A stretch of DNA of 64,000 nt from Tropicimonas sp. IMCC34011 (GCF_003390865.1 NZ_QMEJ01000001.1:868001-932000), one strand, 5' to 3'; numbered from the stretch's first letter, positions 49,429 through 59,135 are shown. Numbers and translations: made by a program. The notes: generated by a model from the sequence alone, not told the origin.

Positions 49429-50640
49429 ATGACAGACGCCTATATCTACGACGCCGTACGCAGCCCGCGGGGGCGCGGCCGCAAGGACGGCTCGCTGCAC
49501 GAGGTGACCGCCGTGTCCCTCTCCAAGCAGGTCCTGAACGCCATCAAGGAGCGCAGCGATCTCGAGACCCGCGGCGTCGAGGACGTGATCTGGGGCAACG
49601 CCACGCAGGTCATGGAGCAGGGTGGATGCCTTGCGCGCACGGCGGTTCTCGCCTCCGACTTCGACGAGCGCGTCCCGGGCCTGTCCATCAACCGCTTCTG
49701 CGCGAGCGGCATGGAAGCGGTGAACCTCGCCGCCAACCAGGTCCGCGCCGGCGCGGGCGAGGCCTATGTCGCCGGCGGGGTCGAGATGATGTCCCGCGTG
49801 GCGATGGGCTCCGACGGCGCCGCGATCGCGGTGGACCCCTCGGTCGCCATGGACAGCTACTTCGTGCCCCAGGGCATCGCCGCCGACATCATCGCCACCG
49901 AGTACGGCTTCAGCCGGGAGCAGTGCGACGCCTTCGCCGTGGAGAGCCAGAAACGGGCCGCGGCGGCCTGGGATGCGGGCCATTTCGACAAGTCCGTCAT
50001 CACCATCAGGGACACGAACGGCCTGCCGATCCTCGACCGGGACGAGTACATGCGCCCCGATACGGACATGCAGAAGCTCGGCGCCCTGAACCCGTCCTTC
50101 CAGCAGATGGGCGAGGTCATGCCGGGCTTCGACAAGGTCGCGATGATGAAGTACCCGCATCTTGAGCGGATCAACCACGTGCACCACGCAGGCAACTCCT
50201 CGGGGATCGTGGACGGCGCGGCGGCGGTGCTCGTCGGCTCCAAGGCCTTCGGCAAGGCGCACGGGCTGAAGCCGCGCGCCCGAATCCGCGCCACCGCGAA
50301 GATCGGCACCGATCCCACGATCATGCTGACGGGGCCGGTCCCGGTCACGCACAAGATCCTCGAGGATCACGGCATGAAGATCTCGGACATCGATCTCTTC
50401 GAGGTGAACGAGGCGTTCTCCGCCGTGGCCCTGCGCTTCATGCAGGCCTTCGACGTCGATCCCGGGCGCGTCAACGTCAACGGCGGTGCCATCGCCATGG
50501 GCCACCCGCTCGGCGCCACCGGCGCGATCATCATCGGCACCCTGCTCGACGAGCTGGAACGGTCGGACAAGGAGCTCGGCCTCGCGACGCTCTGCGTCGC
50601 CTCCGGCATGGGCGCCGCGACCATCATCGAACGCGTGTGA
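49429..50640 (+). CDS. fadA: Acetyl-CoA acyltransferase (thiolase)
   Basis: 403-residue thiolase that cleaves 3-ketoacyl-CoA to acetyl-CoA in the last step of beta-oxidation. The acyl-accepting cysteine is C91 in [28 protein letters not shown] provides the histidine and LCVASGMG the second cysteine near the C-terminus. GGGAGGA precedes the ATG at 49429. It lies 14 bases upstream of fadB. Confidence 0.95.
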   Translation: MTDAYIYDAVRSPRGRGRKDGSLHEVTAVSLSKQVLNAIKERSDLETRGVEDVIWGNATQVMEQGGCLARTAVLASDFDERVPGLSINRFCASGMEAVNLAANQVRAGAGEAYVAGGVEMMSRVAMGSDGAAIAVDPSVAMDSYFVPQGIAADIIATEYGFSREQCDAFAVESQKRAAAAWDAGHFDKSVITIRDTNGLPILDRDEYMRPDTDMQKLGALNPSFQQMGEVMPGFDKVAMMKYPHLERINHVHHAGNSSGIVDGAAAVLVGSKAFGKAHGLKPRARIRATAKIGTDPTIMLTGPVPVTHKILEDHGMKISDIDLFEVNEAFSAVALRFMQAFDVDPGRVNVNGGAIAMGHPLGATGAIIIGTLLDELERSDKELGLATLCVASGMGAATIIERV

Positions 50641-50654
50641 GGGGAGACCGCGAC

Positions 50655-52853
50655 ATGACCGATTTCAAGATGGACAAAGGCGCCGACGGCGTCGCCGTGA
50701 TCACCTGGGACGTTCCGAACAAGTCGATGAACGTCCTGTCCTTCGACGCGCTCAAGACCCTGGACGGACTGGTGGAGGACGCGCTCGGCGACGATGCGGT
50801 CAAGGGCATCGTCATCACCTCCGGCAAGCCCGACTTCGCCGCCGGCATGGACCTCAACGTCCTAGCCAAGCTGCGCGACGATGCGGGCGCCAACCCCGCG
50901 AAGGGGCTCTTCGACGGGATCATGCAGATGCATGGCGCCCTGCGAAAGATCGAGCGCGCCGGGATGGACGACAAGAACAAGGGCGGCAAGCCGATTGCCG
51001 CCGCCCTTCCGGGCAGCGCGCTCGGCATCGGGCTGGAGATCCCGCTGGCCTGTCACCGCATCTTCGCCGCCGACAATCCGAAGGCGAAGATCGGCCTGCC
51101 CGAGATCATGATCGGCATCTTCCCCGGCGCCGGCGGCACCACGCGCCTCGCCCGGAAGCTGGGGGCGATGGCGGCCTCCCCGTTCCTGCTCGAGGGCAAG
51201 CTGTCCGATCCGTCCAAGGCCAAGAGCGCCGGACTGATCGACGAGGTCGTGGCCGATCCCGTCGCGGCCGCGAAGGACTGGGTGCTCTCCGCATCCGACA
51301 AGGACATCGTCAAGCCGTGGGACGAGAAGGGCTACAAGATGCCCGGCGGCGCCCCCTATCACCCTGCCGGCTTCATGACCTTCGTCGGCGCGTCCGCCAT
51401 GGTGAACGGAAAGACCAAGGGCGTCTTCCCCGCCGCGAAGGCGCTCCTGTCTTCGGTCTACGAAGGCGCCCTCGTGCCCTTCGACACGGCGCTCAGGATC
51501 GAGGCACGGTACTTCACCTCCGTCCTCATGAACCCGTCCTCCTCGGCCATGATCCGGTCGCTCTTCATCAACAAGGGCGCGCTCGAGAAGGGCGCGAACC
51601 GGCCCGAGGCGCCGGATCAGACGGTCCGCAAGGTTGGTATCCTCGGCGCCGGTATGATGGGCGCGGGCATCGCGCTCGTCTCCGCCCAAGCCGGCATCGA
51701 GGTGGTGCTGGTGGATCAGAGCCGCGAGGCCGCCGAGCGGGGCAAGGCCCACAGCGCGACCTACATGGACGAGGGCATCAAGCGGAAGAAGGCCACGCCC
51801 GAGAAGAAGGAGCAGATGCTCGGCCGGATCGAGGCGACGGATGACTATGCCGCGCTTTCGGGCTGCGATCTGATCGTCGAAGCGGTGTTTGAGGATCCGT
51901 CGGTGAAGGCCGAGGCAACGAAGAAGGTGGAGGCCGTGATCGGCCCCGACTGCATCTTCGCCACCAACACCTCGACGCTGCCGATCACCGATCTTGCCGA
52001 GGCCAGCCAGCGGCCCGAGCAGTATATCGGCATCCACTTCTTCTCCCCCGTCGAGAAGATGAACCTCGTCGAGATCATCAAGGGCGCGAAGACCGGCGAC
52101 CGGGCGGTCGCCAAGGCGCTCGATTTCGTGCGGCAGATCCGCAAGACGCCGATCGTGGTGAACGACGCGCGCTTCTTCTACGCGAACCGCTGCATCATTC
52201 CCTACATCAACGAGGGGATCCGGATGGTGGCGGAGGGCGTGGCGCCGCCGCTCATCGAGAACGGCGCGAAGCTCGTCGGAATGCCGCTCGGCCCCCTTCA
52301 GCTCGTCGACGAGATCTCCATCGATCTCGGGGTGAAGATCGCCAAGGCCACCCGCGCCGCGATGGGAGACGCCTATCCCGACGCTGCGGTCGACGAGGTG
52401 CTCTTCGCGATGGCGGATCAGGGGCGGATGGGCCGCAAGTCCGGCTCGGGCTTCTACGCCTACGAGGAGAGCGGCAAGCGCAAGGGCCTCTGGGAGGGCC
52501 TCGATGCCGCCTACCCGGTTTCCGAGGAGCAGCCCGAGGTCAGCGAGGTCCAGCATCGACTGATGATGGCGCAGGTGTTGGAAGCGGTCCGGGCCTTCGA
52601 GGAAGGCGTCCTCACGGATATCCGCGAGGGTGACGTCGGCGCCATCCTTGGCTGGGGCTTCGCGCCCTGGTCGGGCGGGCCGTTCTCCTGGCTCGACATC
52701 ATCGGCGCCACCCGCGCGGTCGCCATTTGCGATGTGCTGGAAGCGGATCACGGGCCGCGGTTCAAGGCGCCGAAACTCCTGCGCGACATGGCCGCCAAGG
52801 GCGAGAGTTTCTACGGCCGCTACGGCGACGGCCAGTCGGTGAAGGCCGCGTAA
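50655..52853 (+). CDS. fadB: 3-hydroxyacyl-CoA dehydrogenase / enoyl-CoA hydratase (FadB/FadJ type)
   Basis: 732-residue bifunctional beta-oxidation enzyme. The N-terminal enoyl-CoA hydratase domain (about 1-200) has [15 protein letters not shown] and [20 protein letters not shown]. The NAD-binding dehydrogenase domain starts near 326 ([18 protein letters not shown]), with [11 protein letters not shown] and [18 protein letters not shown], and two C-terminal helical modules follow. It is downstream of fadA and ends the cluster with a terminator. Confidence 0.95.
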   Translation: MTDFKMDKGADGVAVITWDVPNKSMNVLSFDALKTLDGLVEDALGDDAVKGIVITSGKPDFAAGMDLNVLAKLRDDAGANPAKGLFDGIMQMHGALRKIERAGMDDKNKGGKPIAAALPGSALGIGLEIPLACHRIFAADNPKAKIGLPEIMIGIFPGAGGTTRLARKLGAMAASPFLLEGKLSDPSKAKSAGLIDEVVADPVAAAKDWVLSASDKDIVKPWDEKGYKMPGGAPYHPAGFMTFVGASAMVNGKTKGVFPAAKALLSSVYEGALVPFDTALRIEARYFTSVLMNPSSSAMIRSLFINKGALEKGANRPEAPDQTVRKVGILGAGMMGAGIALVSAQAGIEVVLVDQSREAAERGKAHSATYMDEGIKRKKATPEKKEQMLGRIEATDDYAALSGCDLIVEAVFEDPSVKAEATKKVEAVIGPDCIFATNTSTLPITDLAEASQRPEQYIGIHFFSPVEKMNLVEIIKGAKTGDRAVAKALDFVRQIRKTPIVVNDARFFYANRCIIPYINEGIRMVAEGVAPPLIENGAKLVGMPLGPLQLVDEISIDLGVKIAKATRAAMGDAYPDAAVDEVLFAMADQGRMGRKSGSGFYAYEESGKRKGLWEGLDAAYPVSEEQPEVSEVQHRLMMAQVLEAVRAFEEGVLTDIREGDVGAILGWGFAPWSGGPFSWLDIIGATRAVAICDVLEADHGPRFKAPKLLRDMAAKGESFYGRYGDGQSVKAA

Positions 52854-52887
52854 GGGCTCGCGTCGGCCGCCAGAACCACAAGAAACA

Positions 52888-52919
52888 GAGGCCCCGGGCT
52901 GCACGCAGTCCGGGGCCTC
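52888..52919 (+). terminator. Terminator of the beta-oxidation cluster
   Basis: GAGGCCCCGG / CCGGGGCCTC with additional TGC/GCA pairing in the loop, 35 bases after the fadB stop. Confidence 0.82.
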
Positions 52920-53029
52920 GTCCGTTCCGCCCCCTGCCCGCGCGGCGCACCGGCGCTTAGCCGTCGAACCGGGCCACGCCCTCGGCGCAGGCCTTCCCCC
53001 GGCCGCGGGACAGGATCATGGCCGCTGCG

Positions 53030-53530
53030 TCAATATCCGGGCCAGCGCCCGCAATAGCCGCCGGAAATCATCATCTCCCCGAGGTCGTCCCCCGTGGCGA
53101 GGGCGCAGACACCGACCTCCCTGTCCCAGGACTTCCGCCCCTCCAGCATGCAGGACATTGTCTGATCACGGACGAGGTCCCGCACCTTGGCCGTGGCGCG
53201 CTCCCCAGCCGCGGTTCCCGTTTCGGCGCAGTCGAGATTGGCGATGCGGACAGGCACACCGGCCACCTCGATCGTGTCCCCGTCGCGGATATGGGTGACG
53301 CGGCCGGTGAGGTCCGCCGCCTTGCCAGACTCCACATCGCGCCCGCTCGAGGGACCCGGCCCGGCCGTCCGCGCCCGCTCGTCCGGGCCCTGCCCAAAAA
53401 GACTCGTCAGAACGCCGAGGACCAGAAGGACCACCAGGACGGCACCCTTCACCCCGATCGGGGCGTCGTGGCTCGACCTGCCGCGGCGGCGGCGCGTGTG
53501 GAACGGGGACTTCGATCTCATGGCGGTCAT
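53030..53530 (-). CDS. Membrane-anchored thermonuclease (SNase) family protein
   Basis: 166-residue protein with a basic N-terminus, one transmembrane segment (GAVLVVLLVLGVLTSLFG, about 29-46) and a staphylococcal-nuclease-like domain. The domain has GRVTHIRDGDTIEVAGVPVRIA and ETGTAAGERA, with R/E/R residues matching the catalytic set, then DREVGVC. Its active site should face the periplasm. The start could also be the ATG at 53521. It is divergent from the M48-like gene. Confidence 0.85.
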   Translation of the reverse strand: MTAMRSKSPFHTRRRRGRSSHDAPIGVKGAVLVVLLVLGVLTSLFGQGPDERARTAGPGPSSGRDVESGKAADLTGRVTHIRDGDTIEVAGVPVRIANLDCAETGTAAGERATAKVRDLVRDQTMSCMLEGRKSWDREVGVCALATGDDLGEMMISGGYCGRWPGY

Positions 53531-53716
53531 CGCTTCAGGGGACGGAGCGGCATACTCCCCGCGCAGGCGGGTGACCGCAACATCGAAACCTCGCAACTCC
53601 TTTTCAGCCGATGGAAAACCCCGAACGCGCGAGTTAAGCTGGCCGGACCCGCCACGGCCCGAGACCCCGGCCGGCGGAGCCACTGGACCGGCGAGGAAAG
53701 GCCAAGTGCCCCCCAC

Positions 53717-54733
53717 ATGACGGCGTTGAAACAATATTCGCGGCTTGAATGCGACGGGATCTGGCGTCCCGGACAGGATGCGCAGCGGCGGGAGGTGATC
53801 GTGTCCTTCGGGAATGCGTCCCTCGTCATCTCGGATACGGCGAACCGCGCCCTGGACCACTGGTCCCTCGCCGCAGTCGCCCGGATGAATCCCGGCGAGG
53901 AGCCAGCCCTCTACACGCCTTCCGCCGAAGCCTCGGAAACACTGGAAATCGAAGATTCCACGATGATCGAGGCCATCGAGAAGGTCCGTGCCGGCCTTGA
54001 CCGGGCGCGGCCGCGGCAGGGCCGCGTGCGCTGGCTCGTGACCGCCGGCATTGCCGCCGCAGTCATCGGCCTCGGCGTCTTCTGGCTGCCGGAGGCGCTG
54101 TTGCAGCAGGCCGTCGGCGCCCTGCCGCCATCCGCCCGCGCAGATATCGGGACGGAGCTCTTCCGCGCCATCGGCCGCGTTTCCGGTGCGCCCTGCCGCA
54201 CGCCGCGGGGCGACCGTGCTCTGGCGCAGCTCCACAATCGGCTCGTTGCCCCCCGCGAAGGCGCAATCCTCGTCCTGAGGGACGGTCTCACCGGCACCGT
54301 GACCCTGCCTGGCGGCCTGATCCTGCTCGATCGGCGCCTCGTGGAGGACCACGAAACGCCCGACGTCGCCGCGGGCTACATCCTGGCCGAGGTGGTCCGG
54401 ACCGAAGCCGAATCTCCGATGGAACGCCTGCTCCGCGCCTCCGGCCCCTTCGCGACCCTGAAGCTGCTCACGAGCGGCGAGATTTCGGACAAGACGCTGA
54501 ACGCCTATGCCGAGTACCTCGTCGGCACGGAGCGTCCGCAAGTCGCCCCGACGGCGCTCCTGCCCAAGTTCCAGGCCGCCCGCGTCTCGTCCACTCCCTA
54601 CGCCTACGCGGAAGACATCAGCGGGGAGGCCACGCTGCCGCTCATCGAGTCCGACCCGATGCGCGGCGGCGATGCCGAGCCGGTCCTCACGGACAGCTCA
54701 TGGGTGGCCCTGCAGAACATCTGCGGGACCTGA
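53717..54733 (+). CDS. Degenerate M48-like membrane protein
   Basis: 338-residue protein. The N-terminal ~100 residues form a cytoplasmic domain found before M48 peptidases in Rhodobacterales (SRLECDGIWRPGQDAQRREV). A transmembrane helix lies at about 107-125, then a periplasmic domain with the M48 landmark VTLPGGLILLDRRLVE (195-210). Where M48 enzymes have HExxH, this protein has A-E-V-V-R (224-228), so the zinc site is lost and it is probably not a peptidase. It is divergent from the nuclease gene. Confidence 0.75.
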   Translation: MTALKQYSRLECDGIWRPGQDAQRREVIVSFGNASLVISDTANRALDHWSLAAVARMNPGEEPALYTPSAEASETLEIEDSTMIEAIEKVRAGLDRARPRQGRVRWLVTAGIAAAVIGLGVFWLPEALLQQAVGALPPSARADIGTELFRAIGRVSGAPCRTPRGDRALAQLHNRLVAPREGAILVLRDGLTGTVTLPGGLILLDRRLVEDHETPDVAAGYILAEVVRTEAESPMERLLRASGPFATLKLLTSGEISDKTLNAYAEYLVGTERPQVAPTALLPKFQAARVSSTPYAYAEDISGEATLPLIESDPMRGGDAEPVLTDSSWVALQNICGT

Positions 54734-54741
54734 AGCCCGCG

Positions 54742-55653
54742 TCAGCGGGCGGCGGCCACAGCGATCTCGGCCGCGAGCCGGGCGTTGTTCCGAACGAGCG
54801 CGATATTCGCCGTCAGGGAGCGCCCGCCCGTTGCCTCGTTGATCGCCGCGAGGAGGAACGGCGTGACCTCCTTGCGGGTGATGCCCCTCGATTCGGCCGC
54901 CTTGAGCGCCTCGTCGATGGTCGCCGCGATCTCGGCGGCAGGGATCTCGTCAGCGGCCGGGATCGGATTCGCGATCAGAACGCCAGTGCCGGAGCCGAAG
55001 GCGTGGTGCGCGGCGATGGCTCTTGCGATCTCCTCCGCCCCGTCCAGCCGGTGATCGGCGGCGATGCCGCTCTGGCGCGAGAAAAAGGCGGGAAACTCTT
55101 CGGTGCCGTTCGCGATGACGGGAACCCGGTTCGTCTCGAGCACTTCGAGGGTGCGCGGAATGTCGAGGATGGACTTCACGCCGGCGCAGACAACCGCGAC
55201 GGGCGTGGTCGCAAGCTCCATCAGGTCCGCGGAGATGTCCATCGTGGTCTCGGCGCCGCGGTGCACACCGCCGACGCCGCCGGTCGCGAAGATGCCGATC
55301 CCGGCGAGGTGAGCCAGCCGCATCGTGGCGGAGACGGTGGTGCCGGCGGAGAGACCTTTCGCGATCACCGCGCCCAGGTCCCGCCCGGAGGCCTTGACCA
55401 CGTCCTCGGCAGCGCCGAGCCGGTCCAGCGCCGCCGCGTCGAGGCCGACCTTCGCGCGGCCGTCCAGGATGGCGATGGTCGCGGGCACGGCTCCTGCCGC
55501 GCGCACCTCGTCCTCGACCGCGCGGGCCGTCTCGACGTTCTGCGGCGCGGGCATGCCGTGAGTGATGATCGTCGATTCGAGCGCGACGACGGGCCGCCCG
55601 GAGGAGAGCGCGTCTGCCACGTCGGGGGAAATGTCGATCAGGTCGGGTGTCAT
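54742..55653 (-). CDS. psuG: Pseudouridine-5'-phosphate glycosidase
   Basis: 303-residue enzyme that splits pseudouridine 5'-phosphate into uracil and ribose 5-phosphate (C-C bond cleavage). Diagnostic segments are VALESTIITHGMPAPQNVETA, VGLDAAALDRLG, SAGTTVSATMRLAHLAGI and FATGGVGGVHRGAE. It lies 27 bases downstream of psuK on the same strand, the usual pairing for pseudouridine catabolism. No dedicated pseudouridine importer is visible nearby. Confidence 0.95.
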   Translation of the reverse strand: MTPDLIDISPDVADALSSGRPVVALESTIITHGMPAPQNVETARAVEDEVRAAGAVPATIAILDGRAKVGLDAAALDRLGAAEDVVKASGRDLGAVIAKGLSAGTTVSATMRLAHLAGIGIFATGGVGGVHRGAETTMDISADLMELATTPVAVVCAGVKSILDIPRTLEVLETNRVPVIANGTEEFPAFFSRQSGIAADHRLDGAEEIARAIAAHHAFGSGTGVLIANPIPAADEIPAAEIAATIDEALKAAESRGITRKEVTPFLLAAINEATGGRSLTANIALVRNNARLAAEIAVAAAR

Positions 55654-55680
55654 GGCAGGTCTCGCTTGAAGGTCAGGGTA

Positions 55681-56637
55681 TCAGGAAAGGAGCAAAGCGG
55701 GGTCGAGCCCGGCGACGGCGCCGTCTCGCGCAATGGTCAGGGCGCCGGCCCGCGCCCCGCAGGACAGTGCATCGCGGAGGGGCGCGCCGGCCGCAAGTCG
55801 CCAGAGCGTCGCCGCGATCGTCGCATCGCCAGCGCCGGTCGCATCGCGCATCTCGGCCGGAACGGGGGGCACGTGGAACGCTCCGCCGGGGCCTGCGGCG
55901 GCGATTCCGCCGGCCCCGAGGAAGATCGCCGCGGCATCGGTGCCCCGCGCGCAGAGCGCCGCCGCGGCCTCCAGTGCCTCGCCGGGCGTCTTCGGCATGA
56001 CGGTTTCGAGGAGCGCCCCCGCCTCCTGCGCGTTGGCGAAGAGCAGGGAGATACCGGACAGGTCCGCCGGAACGCGCCCGGACTTCGCAACAGAGACGAC
56101 ATCGACTGCGAGCGGCGCTCCGCCAGCGAGCCGCCGCACCATCAGAGCCCGGAGGCTTTCGGCCGGCAGATTGCAATCGGCGAAGAGGAGCGCCGTGTCA
56201 CCGGGTTCGGGCGGCAGGCGATCCGGCGTCATTCTGTCGAGGACGCCCATCTCGGCGAAGGCCACCGCCATCTCGCCGTCCGGGTTCAGCACCGCCGTGT
56301 AGATTGCCGTGGCCGCTCCTGCCTCCGTGCCCAGGAATCGAAGGCCGACGCCCGCCTCCGCAAGCCGCGTGCGCATCTCCGATCCGGACGAATCATCGCC
56401 GGTCAGGGACACCAGATCCACGCCCTGCCCCAGCCGCGCCAGCCCTTCGGCCACATTGCGCGCGACGCCGCCCCAGCCGGTTCGACCGGTCGCGATGTTG
56501 GAGGTGTGGAGCTCCAGCGGCACGCCGAGCTGCAACGTGCGGTCCTGAGCGGCCCCGCCGATGCAGAGGATCCGCGTCCCCGCGTGGCTCAAACGGAAAA
56601 AGCCCGGCGTCTCCGCCGGGCCGTTCTGGTCAGGCAT
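55681..56637 (-). CDS. psuK: PfkB-family kinase, probable pseudouridine kinase
   Basis: Up to 318 residues; PfkB-fold kinase that should phosphorylate pseudouridine to feed PsuG. RILCIGGAAQDRTLQL and TGWGGVARNVAEGLARLG match the N-terminal substrate region, and DATGAGDATIAATLW is PfkB signature 2 with the catalytic Asp. The ATG at 56637 lies before a strong rpmB terminator, so the first 15 codons overlap it. A start at TTG 56592, just after the terminator, keeps the whole kinase domain (303 residues) and is a reasonable alternative. Confidence 0.9.
   Translation of the reverse strand: MPDQNGPAETPGFFRLSHAGTRILCIGGAAQDRTLQLGVPLELHTSNIATGRTGWGGVARNVAEGLARLGQGVDLVSLTGDDSSGSEMRTRLAEAGVGLRFLGTEAGAATAIYTAVLNPDGEMAVAFAEMGVLDRMTPDRLPPEPGDTALLFADCNLPAESLRALMVRRLAGGAPLAVDVVSVAKSGRVPADLSGISLLFANAQEAGALLETVMPKTPGEALEAAAALCARGTDAAAIFLGAGGIAAAGPGGAFHVPPVPAEMRDATGAGDATIAATLWRLAAGAPLRDALSCGARAGALTIARDGAVAGLDPALLLS
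56597..56621 (-). terminator. Terminator of rpmB
   Basis: On the minus strand GCCCGGCG - GAGA - CGCCGGGC is followed by TTTTT, 27 bases after the rpmB stop. It overlaps the first codons of psuK as read from the ATG at 56637. Confidence 0.88.
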
Positions 56638-56647
56638 CCAAAGCGCC

Positions 56648-56938
56648 TCAGGCGGCTTCGGTGCTTGCCTTGGCGATATCGCGCTTGATCTTCAGCGCCT
56701 TCGCCGACAGTTCGGGGTCCTTCGCGCGGGCGAGGAACGCATCGAGCCCACCGCGGTGGTCCACGGTCCGCAGCGCGGCATTGGAGACCCGCAGGCGGAA
56801 GGACCGGCCCAGCGTGTCGGAGATCAGCGAGACATCCTGCAGGTTCGGCAGGAAGCGCCGCTTCGTCTTATTGTTGGCGTGGCTGACGTTGTTGCCAACC
56901 ATGGGGCCTTTTCCGGTCAGTTCGCACACGCGCGACAT
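56648..56938 (-). CDS. rpmB: 50S ribosomal protein L28
   Basis: 96-residue large-subunit protein. It starts [20 protein letters not shown] and continues [13 protein letters not shown], with the longer helical C-terminus typical of alphaproteobacterial L28. The length is normal for this group. A terminator follows directly and psuK-psuG lie downstream on the same strand. Confidence 0.97.
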   Translation of the reverse strand: MSRVCELTGKGPMVGNNVSHANNKTKRRFLPNLQDVSLISDTLGRSFRLRVSNAALRTVDHRGGLDAFLARAKDPELSAKALKIKRDIAKASTEAA

Positions 56939-57052
56939 AAGGGCGTCCTCGCAGATCGTCAGTTCAAGTAAATCGGGCGCCGCCCGGACGGGATCGGCGG
57001 GGGCGCCCTGAAGAATTCAGTCCGCGCCTTCAACAGGACGGCGGCGACGGTG

Positions 57053-58039
57053 TCAAGCCCCATTGCCCCCTTCGCGCGCGAGGCGGTTCAGAAGACGCCG
57101 CGCCGCCGCGCCCGGCGTCTCGCGCCCCGCCGCGACCCGGTCCGCGGCATCCTCGAAGGCCGGCCCCGCATCGCGGGACAATTGGTCGAGAAGCCCCCGG
57201 CGGACCTCCTCCTCGAACCAGCCCCTCGCCTGGGCCGCACGGGTACGGGCCCAGTGGCCGCTCTCGCGGCGGAAGCGCTCCAGCGCCCGGATTTCGGCCC
57301 AGAGTGCCGCCAGCCCGACATCTTCGAGGGCCGACACCGTCATCGCCTTGGGAATCCCCTCCGGATCCCCTGCCCTTCGCCGCAGAAGCCGCAGCGCACC
57401 GGCATAATCGGCGCAGGTCCGGCGCGCGGCGGGCGCAAGGTCCCCGTCCGCCTTGTTGATCACGACGAGGTCCGCGATCTCCATGATGCCGCGTTTCACG
57501 CCCTGCAATTCGTCCCCGCCGCCCGGCGCCAGCAACAGCACGAAGATATCCGACATGCCGGCGACGGCGGTCTCGGACTGGCCCACGCCCACCGTCTCGA
57601 TCAGTATGATATCGAAACCCGCCGCCTCGCAGAGCGCCACGCTCTCCCGCGTGCGGCGCGCGACGCCTCCAAGCTCCCGGCCCGCCGGAGACGGGCGGAT
57701 GAAGGCTCCGTCCTGACGCGACAGTTTCTCCATGCGGGACTTGTCGCCGAGGATCGATCCGCCGGACCGCGCCGACGTGGGATCGACCGCCAGCACGGCG
57801 ACCCGCAGCCCCTCCCCGAGAAGCTGCATCCCGAGCGATTCGATGAATGTGGACTTGCCGACGCCGGGCGTGCCCGAGAGCCCGATCCGGAGAGCCTCGC
57901 CCCGCCCGGACAGCTTTTCACCGAGGGTCAGGGCCGCCGCGCGATGATCGGCCCGCGCGCTCTCGACAAGGGTGATCCCGCGCGCCAGCGCCCGTCTTTC
58001 CCCCGCCACGATCCGCGCTGCCAAGTCGGCGATCTCCAT
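57053..58039 (-). CDS. meaB: MeaB-type GTPase chaperone of methylmalonyl-CoA mutase
   Basis: 328-residue G3E GTPase that protects and loads B12-dependent mutases such as methylmalonyl- or ethylmalonyl-CoA mutase. GTPGVGKST (56-64) is the P-loop; VLAVDPTSARSGGSILGDKSRM, LIETVGVGQSE and VVINKADGD complete the set. The ATG at 58039 is chosen for GAGGAG at good spacing; upstream alternatives run into the phyR terminator. No mutase gene is in this window. Confidence 0.92.
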   Translation of the reverse strand: MEIADLAARIVAGERRALARGITLVESARADHRAAALTLGEKLSGRGEALRIGLSGTPGVGKSTFIESLGMQLLGEGLRVAVLAVDPTSARSGGSILGDKSRMEKLSRQDGAFIRPSPAGRELGGVARRTRESVALCEAAGFDIILIETVGVGQSETAVAGMSDIFVLLLAPGGGDELQGVKRGIMEIADLVVINKADGDLAPAARRTCADYAGALRLLRRRAGDPEGIPKAMTVSALEDVGLAALWAEIRALERFRRESGHWARTRAAQARGWFEEEVRRGLLDQLSRDAGPAFEDAADRVAAGRETPGAAARRLLNRLAREGGNGA

Positions 58040-58115
58040 GGCTGTTGGCTCCTCGGCGCGCCCCTGCCCAGCCTGCATCGCCCGCCACCCGTCATCTTGT
58101 CCAGTCGGCGTCCGC

Positions 58116-58149
58116 AAAAAAAGGGCCGCGAGGCTTGCGCCCGCGGCCC
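58116..58149 (-). terminator. Terminator of phyR
   Basis: On the minus strand CGCGGCCC... folds back as GGGCCGCG / CGCGGCCC with an 11-base loop followed by seven T residues, 44 bases after the phyR stop. It separates phyR from meaB. Confidence 0.9.
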
Positions 58150-58193
58150 GCTCGTCATTTCTGAACGCCCCCTCTCGGGGTCCGCACGTCGCC

Positions 58194-59006
58194 TCAGGCG
58201 CGCAGGGTCTCCGTCGAGGAGAAGAACATCGCCTGGCTGATGGCCGAGCGAACCTGTTCCTCGTTGTAGGGCTTCGAGATCAGGAAGGCCGGCTCCGGGC
58301 GCTCGCCGGTCAGCAGGCGCTCGGGGAACGCGGTGATGAAGATCACCGGGATCTCGCCGAAGTGCCCCAGAAGATCGTTCACGGCATCGATGCCGGACGA
58401 GTTGTCCGCCAGCTGGATGTCCGCGAGGATCAGGTCCGGCTGGTCGCTCTTGCCGAGCTCCACCGCACCCTGACGCGTGCGGGCGACGCCGGTGACCTTG
58501 TGGCCGAGATCGCTGACCATGCTCTCGAGATCCATGGCGATGATTGCCTCGTCCTCGATGACGAGGACCCGGCCGGACACGCTGTCGGCCATCTCCTGAC
58601 GGGCACGCTCGACCAGCGCCTCCGCCTCGGAACGATCGGCCTGCATGATCTGCGCCACTTCGTCGAAGCTGAACTCCTCGATCGTGTGCAGTAGCAGCGC
58701 CTCGCGGGTGTTCTCGGTCAGCTTGCCGAGGTGCCGCTGCGCCGCGGTCTCGAGGGTCGTCTCGCTATCCGCGACCGGCGAGCCGGAGCTGGACCAGATC
58801 GAGTGGAACGTGCGGAACAAGGCGACCTTGGCGGACATTCCGGAGTTGAAGTTGGACCGGTCGATCAGCACGGCCTCGAGGGTTGCCGCCGCGTAAGCAT
58901 CGCCCGAGGATTGGTTGCCGGTCAGCGCCCGGGCGTAGCGGCGGAGATACGGAAGCTCGACGCCGATCGCCGATGTGATTTGCGAAGCGTCCTGACTGTC
59001 TGTCAT
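58194..59006 (-). CDS. phyR: General stress response regulator PhyR
   Basis: 270-residue anti-anti-sigma factor. The N-terminal sigma-factor-like domain (about 10-140: ELPYLRRYARALTG, LFRTFHSIWSS, FDEVAQIM) mimics EcfG, and a C-terminal receiver domain (145-265) carries phospho-acceptor D196 in LILADIQLAD and K245 in ISKPYN. When phosphorylated it binds NepR and frees EcfG. The ATG at 59006 replaces a longer frame. It is divergent from nepR-ecfG, with EcfG-type elements between. Confidence 0.97.
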   Translation of the reverse strand: MTDSQDASQITSAIGVELPYLRRYARALTGNQSSGDAYAAATLEAVLIDRSNFNSGMSAKVALFRTFHSIWSSSGSPVADSETTLETAAQRHLGKLTENTREALLLHTIEEFSFDEVAQIMQADRSEAEALVERARQEMADSVSGRVLVIEDEAIIAMDLESMVSDLGHKVTGVARTRQGAVELGKSDQPDLILADIQLADNSSGIDAVNDLLGHFGEIPVIFITAFPERLLTGERPEPAFLISKPYNEEQVRSAISQAMFFSSTETLRA

Positions 59007-59045
59007 TCTCGGATGGATCCCTCGAAAAATTGCCTGTTTATCGTC

Positions 59046-59070
59046 GGAACCGAACAGCATCGCGCCGGTT
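59046..59070 (+). promoter_or_regulatory. EcfG-type promoter for nepR-ecfG
   Basis: GGAAC (59046-59050), 16 bases, then GGTT (59067-59070); the EcfG consensus is GGAAC-N16/17-CGTT. It lies 65 bases upstream of nepR. Autoregulation of the locus by EcfG is common. Confidence 0.7.
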
Positions 59071-59078
59071 TCGGTTCC
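59053..59078 (-). promoter_or_regulatory. EcfG-type promoter for phyR
   Basis: On the minus strand GGAAC (59078-59074), 17 bases, then TGTT (59056-59053), close to the EcfG consensus. It overlaps the opposing nepR promoter because GGAACCGAA (59046-59054) and TTCGGTTCC (59070-59078) form a nine-base-arm inverted repeat. Confidence 0.65.
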
Positions 59079-59135
59079 GTGTCTGCCCGGGTAGATAGGC
59101 CTCGGCGCCCGCGATCAACAGTAATTGGGATTGAA

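Noticed and set aside
58039-58117. Longer meaB with a TTG start at 58117 or ATG at 58078
   Set aside because: The TTG lies in the U-run of the phyR terminator, and the best ribosome-binding site is in front of the ATG at 58039, which gives the normal family length.
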